Shown one piece after another: positions 1 through 6,297 of a stretch of DNA of 11,468 nucleotides. The translations under genes were made by a program, and so were the position numbers. Origin of the DNA: Alphaproteobacteria bacterium (GTDB lineage Bacteria > Pseudomonadota > Alphaproteobacteria > Micavibrionales > Micavibrionaceae); NCBI GenBank assembly GCA_030427765.1, contig JAUICS010000020.1, forward strand, positions 1-11,468, in the 5' to 3' direction. The notes beneath the pieces are model-generated. The model was not told the origin of the DNA. It worked only from the letters and a program-made list of their open reading frames with translations, and searched no databases. How positions within the stretch are numbered: position 1 is the first letter of the stretch; each line of letters begins with the position of its first letter.

Positions 1-1269
1 TATAAACTGTACCCAGCCCGCAACACCGGTGGCAAAGGCAATACCCGCCACGCCGATAAACTGGACTAAGAATATACTGAGCATGATATTCAGGATTGTG
101 GTTTTAATGGCGATACGAACGGGCGTCGCCGTATCCTCATGCGCCCAGTAAACGGTTGATAGTACCTTTACAAAGATGTACGCCGGCAATCCGGCCGCGT
201 AGCCAATCAGCACAAATGACGTTACCATGGCATCATCTGCCATGAACTCACCGCGCTGGAATAGCACACTTACAAGCGTATGTGGAATAACCGCAAGCGC
301 AACCGCCGCCGGAAGGGCAAAGACAAGACAGTATTCAAGAGAACGGTTATAGAGATCATTTGCCGTATCCTTATCACCCGATGCCATCGCGCGCGACAAC
401 ATTGGCAATAACGCCGTGCCCACGGCAATGCCAACAACGCCTAGCGGCAACTGGTTTAAACGGTCGGCATAATACAGGTACGAAATCGCGCCGGTTTCGA
501 GCATCGATGCAATAATCATATCGGCAAATAAATTGATATGCATAACACCCGCGCCAATAATCCCGGGACCCATAAGCTTCAGTAGCTTTATAAGCTCTCC
601 ATCAAATTTGGGCATACGAATTTTGATCGGGATACCAAACCGCCATAAAACCGTAAGCAGCATCATAAGCTGCAAAACTCCCGCCGCAATAATACCCCAG
701 GACAGGGCGTGACCCGCCGTTTCGGTGTAATTCGTGCCATAAACCAGTGCAATGATAAGCGAAATATTGAACAGAACAGGGGCAAAGGCAAAGGCCGCAA
801 ATTTGTTGTTTGCATTGAGCATCCCACCAACAAGGGCGGACAACGACATCAGCAGCAAATACGGAAATGTTATCCGTGTCAGTTCAACGGCCAGATCATA
901 CCGCATACCATCTTCGGAGAAACCGGGTGCAATCGCATAAATGACAAATGGCATCGCAGCAATGGCAATCACGGTAAATATACTCAGCGCAAAACACATA
1001 ACGGCAAATATATTGCCTGCAAACCTCGCCGCCGCATCTGCGTCGTCAGTTTCGAGTTTTTTTGAATATAGCGGGATAAATGATACGCTAAATGCGCCCT
1101 CCGCCGTTACGCGCCGGAAAAAATTCGGCAGTTTTAATGCCACAAAAAATGCATCGGCCACCGGCCCCGCCCCCAGGATAGCGGCGGTTAAAATATCACG
1201 GACAAATCCGGCAATACGGCTTAAACCCGTCATGCCGGCCACCGTTGCCATGGCCTTGAATAAATTCAT
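1..1269 (-). CDS. murJ: Lipid II flippase MurJ (MviN family), C-terminus cut by window edge
   Basis: This integral inner-membrane protein moves the peptidoglycan precursor lipid II from the cytoplasmic to the periplasmic face. The frame reads without a stop from ATG at 1269 to base 1, giving 423 residues; the family is usually about 500-520, so roughly the last 90 are missing. Hydrophobic helices run throughout. The N-terminus has the family pattern of SRIAGFVRD near residue 17, ADAF near 38 and LPNFFRR near 47. R18, R24, D39 and R52 fall at the positions known to be essential in E. coli MurJ. The start is placed by this alignment. No clear Shine-Dalgarno precedes it, but a TATAAT hexamer lies 5 nt upstream. 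It is co-directional with the GIY-YIG gene and gpmA. Family assignment is very secure. Confidence 0.95.
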   Translation of the reverse strand, partial: MNLFKAMATVAGMTGLSRIAGFVRDILTAAILGAGPVADAFFVALKLPNFFRRVTAEGAFSVSFIPLYSKKLETDDADAAARFAGNIFAVMCFALSIFTVIAIAAMPFVIYAIAPGFSEDGMRYDLAVELTRITFPYLLLMSLSALVGGMLNANNKFAAFAFAPVLFNISLIIALVYGTNYTETAGHALSWGIIAAGVLQLMMLLTVLWRFGIPIKIRMPKFDGELIKLLKLMGPGIIGAGVMHINLFADMIIASMLETGAISYLYYADRLNQLPLGVVGIAVGTALLPMLSRAMASGDKDTANDLYNRSLEYCLVFALPAAVALAVIPHTLVSVLFQRGEFMADDAMVTSFVLIGYAAGLPAYIFVKVLSTVYWAHEDTATPVRIAIKTTILNIMLSIFLVQFIGVAGIAFATGVAGWVQFI

Positions 1270-1274
1270 CGTTG

Positions 1275-1280
1275 ATTATA
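1275..1280 (-). promoter_or_regulatory. Possible -10 box directly before the murJ start
   Basis: On the minus strand a perfect TATAAT is followed by 5 nt and then the murJ ATG. No good -35 hexamer is seen at 16-18 nt; that position falls in the neighbouring repeat. If used, transcription would begin at or next to the ATG and give a leaderless or nearly leaderless mRNA. The DotA/TraY gene at 10482 has the same arrangement. Suggestive only. Confidence 0.35.
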
Positions 1281-1290
1281 CCCAATATAG

Positions 1291-1327
1291 TCATTGCGAG
1301 GAGATTGTAATCGACGAAGCAATCCAG
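1291..1327 (+). repeat. REP-like palindromic repeat, copy 1
   Basis: The 37-nt element begins TCATTGCGA and ends GCAATCCAG. Its ends pair as ATTGC (1293-1297) with GCAAT (1319-1323), and a smaller GATT-GT-AATC inverted repeat (1303-1312) sits in the middle, so it could fold as a nested hairpin. It is inverted relative to the copy at 1648-1683. From memory, elements with the TCATTGCGA...GCAATCCAG pattern occur as dispersed repeats in many bacterial genomes; this was not checked. Confidence 0.75.
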
Positions 1328-1340
1328 TCATTGCGCAATC
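1328..1340 (+). repeat. Collapsed repeat fragment with 10-bp perfect palindrome
   Basis: TCATTGCGCAATC directly abuts repeat copy 1. It looks like the two outer arms of that repeat joined without the central loop. ATTGCGCAAT (1330-1339) is a perfect palindrome. The TGA stop of the GIY-YIG gene (1341-1339 on the minus strand) overlaps its edge, tying the gene end to the repeat. Confidence 0.6.
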
Positions 1341-1629
1341 ATAGTAATGTTTCATATAGGTCTTTCCATTCTGGATTTTCTGCCTCAATCAGAGCTAATT
1401 TTCTTTTGCGCGAACCTGCCTTGATTTGTTTTTCTCGAGAAATCGCATCCTCTATCGATTCGTAAATCTCATAATAAACAAGATACTTACATCCATACTT
1501 AGATGAAAATCCGTCTAATACATCATTCTTGTGTTCATAAACCCTTTTTACCAAATCCGAGGTCACACCAGTATAAACAGTACCATTCCGTTTATTTGTA
1601 ACAATATAGACAAAGCCTTGTTTTGCCAT
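1339..1629 (-). CDS. Small single-domain GIY-YIG endonuclease-family protein
   Basis: This 96-residue protein consists of one GIY-YIG domain of the type found as stand-alone putative endonucleases (UvrC N-terminal-like, COG2827-type). The GIY and YIG elements are seen as FVYIVT (residues 6-11) and VYTGVT (18-23). An Arg follows in LVKRVYEHK (26-34), and the subfamily C-terminal block REKQIKAGSRKRKLALIE is followed by NPEW. Length is normal and the protein appears intact. The ATG at 1629 lies in GCCATGGC and has only a weak purine-rich stretch upstream. The gene is flanked by inverted palindromic repeats and sits between gpmA and murJ on the same strand, which suggests insertion rather than shared function. 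The family is sure; the biological role and DNA target are unknown. Confidence 0.9.
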   Translation of the reverse strand: MAKQGFVYIVTNKRNGTVYTGVTSDLVKRVYEHKNDVLDGFSSKYGCKYLVYYEIYESIEDAISREKQIKAGSRKRKLALIEAENPEWKDLYETLL

Positions 1630-1647
1630 GGCCAGCTATCTCTTTTT

Positions 1648-1683
1648 CTGGATCGCCGCACTCCCGTTGGTCGTTCGCGATGA
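1648..1683 (-). repeat. REP-like palindromic repeat, copy 2, inverted relative to copy 1
   Basis: Read on the minus strand, the 36-nt element starts TCATCGCGA and ends GCGATCCAG. Its outer arms are ATCGC and GCGAT. Compared with copy 1 (ATTGC/GCAAT) both arms have changed in step, so pairing is kept. The copy lies between the gpmA stop and the GIY-YIG start. Confidence 0.7.
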
Positions 1684-1692
1684 CATATGGAT

Positions 1693-2334
1693 TTATGCGG
1701 CAAGTTCTTTATCAAGAAAGTAACGGCCAGTGATTTTGCCATTCTCAATTTCGAAAACAAGCGGCGTACCCGTTGGAATTTCAGCGCCATTAATTGTGTC
1801 CGGTGTTTCCTGACCCAGAATGATCAAAAGGGCGCGCAGGGAATTTCCATGCGCCGCAACCAAAACATTCCTGCCGTCATCAACCAGCGGTTTGATATGT
1901 TGCTCGTAATACGGACGAACGCGTTTCTCAACAACGTCTTGCAGGCTTTCCCCGCCCGGCGGCGGTACATCATATGACCTGCGCCAGATATGAACCTGTT
2001 CTTCGCCGAATTTTTCACGGGCCTCATCCTTATTCTGGCCAGTCAGATCACCATAATCCCGTTCCCGCAAATCATCATGGCGTACCATGGCCTCCAGCAC
2101 GTTGTCTTCACCCGCCGTCTTTAACGCAATTTCAGCCGTGGTGTATGCACGTTGCAACGTGCTTGTGAAGGCATTGTCGAATGCAATATTTGCGGCCTTT
2201 AAACGTTTACCCGCGTTCTCTGCCTCCTTCGTTCCATTCTCGCTTAATTCAATGTCATGAAACCCCGTAAAACGGTTTTCTAAATTCCATTGGCTTTGTC
2301 CATGGCGAAGAAGAACAAGATAATGTTTTGTCAT
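1693..2334 (-). CDS. gpmA: 2,3-bisphosphoglycerate-dependent phosphoglycerate mutase
   Basis: This cytosolic enzyme interconverts 3- and 2-phosphoglycerate in glycolysis and gluconeogenesis through a phosphohistidine. The protein has 213 residues, shorter than the E. coli enzyme (about 250). The catalytic RHG motif is residues 10-12 (H11), followed by QSQWN. R62 lies in the LQRAYTTAE block, the acidic residue E91 in LRERDYGDLTG, and the second histidine H162 in AAHGNSLRA. PPPGGES (124-130) is typical of dPGM. The start is supported by AAGGG (2346-2342), 7 nt upstream on the minus strand. A TTGAAC-17-TATATG promoter lies further up. It is divergent from pnp and followed 9 nt after its stop by the repeat and GIY-YIG unit. 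Family assignment is very secure. Confidence 0.95.
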   Translation of the reverse strand: MTKHYLVLLRHGQSQWNLENRFTGFHDIELSENGTKEAENAGKRLKAANIAFDNAFTSTLQRAYTTAEIALKTAGEDNVLEAMVRHDDLRERDYGDLTGQNKDEAREKFGEEQVHIWRRSYDVPPPGGESLQDVVEKRVRPYYEQHIKPLVDDGRNVLVAAHGNSLRALLIILGQETPDTINGAEIPTGTPLVFEIENGKITGRYFLDKELAA

Positions 2335-2380
2335 GTGAATGCCCTTACAATTTTTTGTGGTTATTAATCTCTTTACGACT

Positions 2381-2409
2381 CATATAAACGTTTTGACATT
2401 TTGGTTCAA
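2381..2409 (-). promoter_or_regulatory. Probable gpmA promoter
   Basis: On the minus strand TTGAAC (2409-2404) and TATATG (2386-2381) are separated by exactly 17 nt. Transcription would start near 2374 and leave a leader of about 40 nt containing the AAGGG ribosome-binding site. The -35 region interlocks with the plus-strand TTGACA at 2393-2398. Confidence 0.5.
2390..2407 (+). promoter_or_regulatory. TTGACA-containing motif in the pnp upstream region, shared with accB
   Basis: GTTTTGACATTTTGGTTC recurs with a single-base deletion at 5762-5778 before accB. It includes a perfect TTGACA (-35 consensus) at 2393-2398, but no good -10 is found 16-18 nt later (GATGTA at 17), so its role as the pnp promoter is uncertain. 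The remaining 256-nt divergent gap (2335-2590) holds TTGACT at 2458 and an A+T-rich stretch. I see no gene or RNA in it. The pnp leader would be 100 nt or more. Confidence 0.35.
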
Positions 2410-2578
2410 TAATGCGATGTAGTGAAGCAGTTTGTGGATTTTTGAGAATAATGACGGTTGACTGTTAAGAACACAAACACAATTTTTGTTTTTAGTCGTC
2501 CACCGCCCACATCATCATCAATCCGCATCTACTTTAACCATATCCCCCGTACCTTATGTTGGTCGGGATTACGAATAG

Positions 2579-2584
2579 AAAGGA
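2579..2584 (+). promoter_or_regulatory. pnp ribosome-binding site
   Basis: AAAGGA lies 6 nt before the ATG at 2591. This spacing favours that ATG over the in-frame TTG at 2585, which would overlap the edge of the Shine-Dalgarno sequence. Confidence 0.75.
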
Positions 2585-2590
2585 TTGTTC

Positions 2591-4726
2591 ATGTTTAATG
2601 AATACAAAAAAGAAATCGACTTCGCAGGTCAGAAACTAACACTGGAAACAGGTAAAATTGCACGTCAGGCCGATGGCGCGGTTATCGCAACACTTGGCGG
2701 TACAAGCGTTCTTTGTACGGTTGTCGGCGCAAGAGATGTTAGAGAAGGTCAGGATTTCTTCCCGCTTACCGTTAACTACATTGAAAAGGCATACGCCGCC
2801 GGTAAAATTCCGGGTGGTTTCCTTAAGCGTGAAGGTCGCCCAAGCGATTTTGAAACACTGACGTCACGTTTGATTGACCGTCCAATCCGTCCGCTTTTTG
2901 CCGACAACTTCCTGAATGAAACACAAGTCATTGCACATGTTCTTTCACATGACATGGAGAACGAGCCAGACATCGTGTCCATTATCGGTTGTTCTGCCGC
3001 GTTGACAATTTCCGGCCTTCCATTCATGGGTCCTGTGGCCGCCGCGCGTGTCGGTTACATCAACGGTGAATACGTTATCAACCCGACATTGTCACAAATG
3101 GAAGAATCCGAACTTGATCTGGCCGTTGCCGGTACACGTGAAGGTGTACTTATGGTGGAATCCGAAGCCAAAGAACTTCCGGAAGATGTTATGTTGAAAG
3201 CCGTTATGGCTGGATGGAAAGGTTTCCAACCGGTTATCGATCTTATCATTGATCTTGCCGAAGAATGCGCGAAGGAACCTTGGATTCTTCCTGAACCTGA
3301 TGAAAAAATTGCCAAACTTTATGAAGAAATCAAAGGCAAATTCAGTGAAGACGTTCGCAAGGCATACGCCATTCCTGAGAAAAAACAACGTCAAGAAGCC
3401 GTCAGCGAGATTAAAGCAAAAATGTCTGAAGACTTTCTGAATGAAGAAGACGGCGTGACACCTGAATTGTTAGGCGGCCTGTTCAAGAAAGTTGAAAAAT
3501 TTGTTGTGCGCGGAAACGCCATTGCCGGTGTTGAACGTATTGATGGCCGTGACACAAAAACGGTTCGCCCGATTGAAACAGAAGTTGGCATTCTACCACG
3601 TGCCCACGGCTCTGCCCTGTTCACACGCGGTGAAACACAGGCCATCGTTGTAACGACACTTGGTACTGGTCAGGATGAGCAGATTATTGATGCGCTAACC
3701 GGTGAATTCCGTGATCGCTTCATGCTACACTACAACTTCCCACCATACTCTGTTGGGGAATGTGGCCGTATCGGTTCACCGGGCCGCCGTGAAGTTGGAC
3801 ATGGTTACCTTGCAAAACGTGCGATCCGTCCATTACTTCCAAGTGCAGAAGACTTCCCGTACACAATCCGTACGGTATCTGAGATCACCGAATCAAACGG
3901 ATCATCATCTATGGCGTCTGTTTGCGGTACGTCACTTTCGCTTATGGATGCCGGTGTTCCCATGCCGCGTCCGGTTGCCGGTATTGCAATGGGTCTGATT
4001 AAAGAAGGTGATGAATTCGCCGTTCTGACAGATATTCTTGGTGATGAAGACTTCCTTGGTGACATGGACTTCAAAGTTGCCGGTACGGAAAAAGGCGTGA
4101 CGGCCCTTCAGATGGATATTAAAATTACGTCTATCACCGAAGAGATCATGCAGATTGCCCTTGATCAGGCGAAAGATGGCCGTATGCACATTCTTGGGAA
4201 AATGAGCGAGACAATCACACAAGCCAAATCCGAGCTAAGCGAATACGCACCGCAAATCGTAACAATCTCAATTCCAACGGATAAAATCCGTGACGTGATT
4301 GGTACTGGCGGTAAGGTTATTCGTGAGATTATCGAGCAAACAGGAACGAAAATCGACATTGAAGATGACGGCACAGTGAAAATCGCCGGTTCCGACGGCG
4401 CATCCATCGCAGCCGCACAAAAGAAAATCGAAGATATTACGGCCGAACCTGAATTAAACAAAATCTATGAAGGTAAAGTTGTTAAAACGATGGACTTCGG
4501 TGCGTTCGTGAACTTCCTTGGAAACTTTGATGGTCTTGTCCATATTTCTGAACTTGCTGACCACCGCGTTGCCAAAACAACCGACATCGTGAACGAAGGC
4601 GACATGGTAAAGGTTATGGTCATCGGGTTTGATGAACGCGGCAAAATCAAATTGTCGATGCAGCGCGTTGATCAGGAAACTGGCGAGCCGATTGAAAAAG
4701 AAAAGAAAGAAGCCGCGAATGAATAG
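2591..4726 (+). CDS. pnp: Polyribonucleotide nucleotidyltransferase (PNPase)
   Basis: This 3'-to-5' phosphorolytic exoribonuclease trims and degrades mRNA and small RNA in the cytoplasm as a trimer, often in the degradosome. It has 711 residues, the normal full length. Two RNase PH folds are joined by a helical linker (about residues 230-310). The second PH domain carries [13 protein letters not shown] near 395 and the acidic cluster [10 protein letters not shown] (484-493) that binds the catalytic metal. A KH domain follows with the GTGG loop near 571, then an S1 domain (about 624-694) containing [20 protein letters not shown] strong AAAGGA precedes the start. rpsO, the common upstream neighbour in proteobacteria, is absent here. 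The stop overlaps the start of the copper-chaperone gene by 8 nt. PNPase autoregulates through its leader in E. coli; that cannot be judged here. Confidence 0.98.
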   Translation: MFNEYKKEIDFAGQKLTLETGKIARQADGAVIATLGGTSVLCTVVGARDVREGQDFFPLTVNYIEKAYAAGKIPGGFLKREGRPSDFETLTSRLIDRPIRPLFADNFLNETQVIAHVLSHDMENEPDIVSIIGCSAALTISGLPFMGPVAAARVGYINGEYVINPTLSQMEESELDLAVAGTREGVLMVESEAKELPEDVMLKAVMAGWKGFQPVIDLIIDLAEECAKEPWILPEPDEKIAKLYEEIKGKFSEDVRKAYAIPEKKQRQEAVSEIKAKMSEDFLNEEDGVTPELLGGLFKKVEKFVVRGNAIAGVERIDGRDTKTVRPIETEVGILPRAHGSALFTRGETQAIVVTTLGTGQDEQIIDALTGEFRDRFMLHYNFPPYSVGECGRIGSPGRREVGHGYLAKRAIRPLLPSAEDFPYTIRTVSEITESNGSSSMASVCGTSLSLMDAGVPMPRPVAGIAMGLIKEGDEFAVLTDILGDEDFLGDMDFKVAGTEKGVTALQMDIKITSITEEIMQIALDQAKDGRMHILGKMSETITQAKSELSEYAPQIVTISIPTDKIRDVIGTGGKVIREIIEQTGTKIDIEDDGTVKIAGSDGASIAAAQKKIEDITAEPELNKIYEGKVVKTMDFGAFVNFLGNFDGLVHISELADHRVAKTTDIVNEGDMVKVMVIGFDERGKIKLSMQRVDQETGEPIEKEKKEAANE

Positions 4727-5282
4727 TTCGCTTAGAACTTCAGGCACAAGGCTGGCGCTCGCCAGCCTTTGTTTTCTGGTATTATTACTTCTTATTGCGG
4801 GGCATCCGGCACGTGCCGAAACCTTTCCCGTTACGCACCTGAATAATATTGAAATTCTCCAGCCATATGGTTTTCCGGCCCTTGAAAAACGCAATGGCGG
4901 TTTGTTTCTTGAAATTCATAATGTAACGGATGCGGATGACCGGCTTATTGCCGCACGCTCACAAATTGCCGATACGGTTGAACTGCATAACCACACCATG
5001 GAAAATGGCATCATGCAAATGCGTGAAGTAGATGGGATAAACATTCCGGCAGGCGGTAAGGTCGTTCTGGAACCGATGGGATATCACATCATGTTGATCG
5101 GTATGAAAAAGAATATCAACATCGGTGATGACTTTCCGCTTACCCTTGAATTTGAAAATTCTGGCCAAACGCTTGTAAAAGCCGTCGTTGTGAAGCCAAC
5201 AACCAAACCAGCCATATATGACCGCTACAAATCCGAATGGAAATGCAGCTGTTCTTGTGATAAGGACCTGACGGCAGAATAA
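4719..5282 (+). CDS. Periplasmic copper chaperone, PCuAC family (DUF461)
   Basis: This 187-residue exported protein should bind Cu(I) in the periplasm and deliver it, typically to cytochrome oxidase. A signal peptide is clear: Arg-containing N-terminus, hydrophobic run [12 protein letters not shown] (17-28), and an ARA site with cleavage expected after residue 33. The mature part has the PCuAC ligand set, with H90, H92 and M94 in VELHNHTM, M99 and M101 just after, and H123 and M125 in [11 protein letters not shown]. Unusually, the tail ends in KCSCSC (C176, C178, C180), which could add a metal-binding or disulfide site. The ATG at 4719 gives a normal signal peptide; a longer in-frame start at 4629 would add a charged stretch encoded inside pnp. 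Translation is probably coupled to pnp through the overlap. A terminator-like hairpin lies within the signal-peptide codons. The aroQ start is 2 nt after its stop. Confidence 0.88.
   Translation: MNSSLRTSGTRLALASLCFLVLLLLIAGHPARAETFPVTHLNNIEILQPYGFPALEKRNGGLFLEIHNVTDADDRLIAARSQIADTVELHNHTMENGIMQMREVDGINIPAGGKVVLEPMGYHIMLIGMKKNINIGDDFPLTLEFENSGQTLVKAVVVKPTTKPAIYDRYKSEWKCSCSCDKDLTAE
4748..4775 (+). terminator. Intrinsic terminator hairpin after pnp, inside the PCuAC signal-peptide codons
   Basis: AAGGCTGGCG (4748-4757) and CGCCAGCCTT (4760-4769) are perfect reverse complements with 2 nt between; in practice this would be an 8-bp stem with a 6-nt loop. The run TTTGTTTT (4768-4775) follows. It lies 22 nt after the pnp stop, where a terminator would be expected, yet it also encodes residues of the PCuAC signal peptide. 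Ribosomes crossing from pnp into the overlapping gene would block its folding, so it could act as a conditional terminator. The structure is plain; its activity is inferred. Confidence 0.7.
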
Positions 5283-5284
5283 TC

Positions 5285-5719
5285 ATGGCGCGTATCCTTG
5301 TCTTAAACGGACCAAATCTGAATAAACTCGGCACCCGCGAACCAAATATATATGGGACACAAACCCTATCTGACATTGAAAAACTTTGTATTGATCATGG
5401 AACATCGCACGGGTTTGAGATTGATTTTCGCCAAACAAATTCCGAAGGCACATTGGTTGATTGGATACAAGAAGCCTGTGATGGATACCACGGTGTAATG
5501 ATTAACGCCGCCGCCTATACGCACACGTCTCTTGCCGTGCATGACGCCTTAAAATTACTGTCTATACCGATTATTGAGGTTCATCTATCAAATCCCCATG
5601 AACGGGAAGACTTTCGTCATCATTCCTATGTATCGCTTGTCGCCGCGAAGGTTATTGCCGGGCACGGAGCGCGGAGCTATATTCTCGGGCTAGATGCTCT
5701 CGCCGAAATATTGGCATAA
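5285..5719 (+). CDS. aroQ: 3-dehydroquinate dehydratase, type II
   Basis: This enzyme converts 3-dehydroquinate to 3-dehydroshikimate by trans-elimination, the third step of the shikimate pathway to aromatic amino acids. The protein has 144 residues, typical for the dodecameric type II class and unrelated to type I AroD. NGPNLNKLG opens the protein (8-16). R18 and the catalytic Y23 lie in REPNIYG, N74 and H80 in INAAAYTHTS, H100 in EVHLSNPHERE, and R111 follows; these match the known active-site set. The start is 2 nt past the PCuAC stop with only weak Shine-Dalgarno complementarity, so translational coupling is likely. aroQ next to accBC is an order I associate with Alphaproteobacteria. Confidence 0.96.
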   Translation: MARILVLNGPNLNKLGTREPNIYGTQTLSDIEKLCIDHGTSHGFEIDFRQTNSEGTLVDWIQEACDGYHGVMINAAAYTHTSLAVHDALKLLSIPIIEVHLSNPHEREDFRHHSYVSLVAAKVIAGHGARSYILGLDALAEILA

Positions 5720-5751
5720 AACAGGTGATTTTGAATTGCTTGTGTACATAA

Positions 5752-5793
5752 TGTCATTCCGGTTTTGACATTTGGTTCGCGTTTGATTAAAAA
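5752..5793 (+). promoter_or_regulatory. Probable accBC promoter with inverted-repeat operator-like motif
   Basis: TTGACA (5765-5770) and TAAAAA (5788-5793, four of six to consensus) are 17 nt apart and would start transcription near 5800, about 24 nt before accB. TGTCA (5752-5756) and TGACA (5766-5770) form an inverted repeat with 9 nt between, overlapping the -35 box. This could be a regulator site or chance. The 17-nt block from 5762 recurs before pnp. Confidence 0.45.
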
Positions 5794-5823
5794 CTTATGT
5801 GATATCAATAATATGTGTGAAAT

Positions 5824-6285
5824 ATGAAAATAGATTCCGATGCTATTCGTGAGCTATCCTCATTGCTTGAGGAAACAGGGCTAACCGAAATTGAAGTTGC
5901 CGATGGCGATAAATCCATCCGTGTCAGCAAAGGCGGCGTTGTTATGTCCGCAGGTGCCGTGCAGCAGGTCACACCGGCCAATATGCCATCCGACCCGACA
6001 CAGCCGCAACCGGCATCAACCGATGCACCATCCGTTATAACAGGTGAACATCCGGGTGCGGTGACATCACCAATGGTAGGAACCGCGTATATGCAGTCCG
6101 AACCGGGTGCGCCGCCATTCGTATCAAAAGGCGCCCAAATCAATGCCGGTGATACCATTTTGATTATCGAAGCCATGAAGGTTATGAATCCGATCAAGGC
6201 CGACCGTTCGGGAACAGTCACGCAGGTTTTGGTTGAAAATGGCCAGCCCGTTGAATTCGGCGATGTCCTTATCGTAATTGAATAA
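5824..6285 (+). CDS. accB: Biotin carboxyl carrier protein of acetyl-CoA carboxylase (BCCP)
   Basis: This protein carries the biotin that shuttles CO2 from biotin carboxylase to the carboxyltransferase, in the first committed step of fatty-acid synthesis. It has 153 residues. A short N-terminal helix region is followed by a Pro/Ala-rich linker (about 48-75) and then the biotinyl (lipoyl-like) domain from about 76. The EAMKVMN motif contains K119, the lysine expected to be biotinylated by BirA. SPMVGTAYMQSEPGAPPF (82-99) is the BCCP-specific part before it, including the thumb of the acetyl-CoA carboxylase type. The ATG at 5824 is the first in-frame start with family alignment; Shine-Dalgarno complementarity is weak. 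accC begins 12 nt after the stop. Confidence 0.96.
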   Translation: MKIDSDAIRELSSLLEETGLTEIEVADGDKSIRVSKGGVVMSAGAVQQVTPANMPSDPTQPQPASTDAPSVITGEHPGAVTSPMVGTAYMQSEPGAPPFVSKGAQINAGDTILIIEAMKVMNPIKADRSGTVTQVLVENGQPVEFGDVLIVIE

Positions 6286-6297
6286 AGCCCATAAACC

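Larger units (their letters stand above)
1291..1683 (-). mobile_element. Candidate small mobile unit: GIY-YIG gene boxed by inverted palindromic repeats
   Basis: About 393 bp between murJ and gpmA form a self-contained block. A 36-nt repeat copy (1648-1683, minus orientation) lies before the nuclease gene, and a 37-nt copy of the same family (1291-1327, plus orientation) follows it. The gene starts 18 nt inside one repeat and its stop codon lies in a collapsed repeat touching the other. The block begins only 9 nt after the gpmA stop. The gene reads as more A+T-rich than the genes beside it. The layout parallels a REPtron, where a RAYT transposase gene sits between inverted REPs, but here the protein is a GIY-YIG nuclease. 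Mobility is inferred; no target-site duplication was recognised. Confidence 0.4.

Noticed and set aside
941..1465. Open frame of 174 codons on the plus strand opposite murJ and the GIY-YIG gene
   Set aside because: It spans the repeat and two well-supported minus-strand genes, has no recognisable protein features, and is a shadow frame.
2474..2495. A weak hairpin (ACAAA...TTTGT) followed by T residues in the pnp leader
   Set aside because: Only five A/T-rich pairs; too weak to call a terminator or riboswitch.
2585..2590. TTG start for pnp two codons upstream
   Set aside because: The ATG at 2591 has AAAGGA at the ideal 6-nt spacing; the TTG directly abuts that site and adds nothing conserved.
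4629..4718. Longer N-terminus for the PCuAC protein, starting inside pnp
   Set aside because: It would put about 30 charged residues before a clear signal peptide, encoded by the conserved S1-domain region of pnp in another frame.
5752..5760. TGTCATTCCGG before accB as a dispersed repeat end
   Set aside because: It resembles the start of a common TGTCATTCC repeat, but no partner arm follows; only the TGTCA/TGACA pair is supported.
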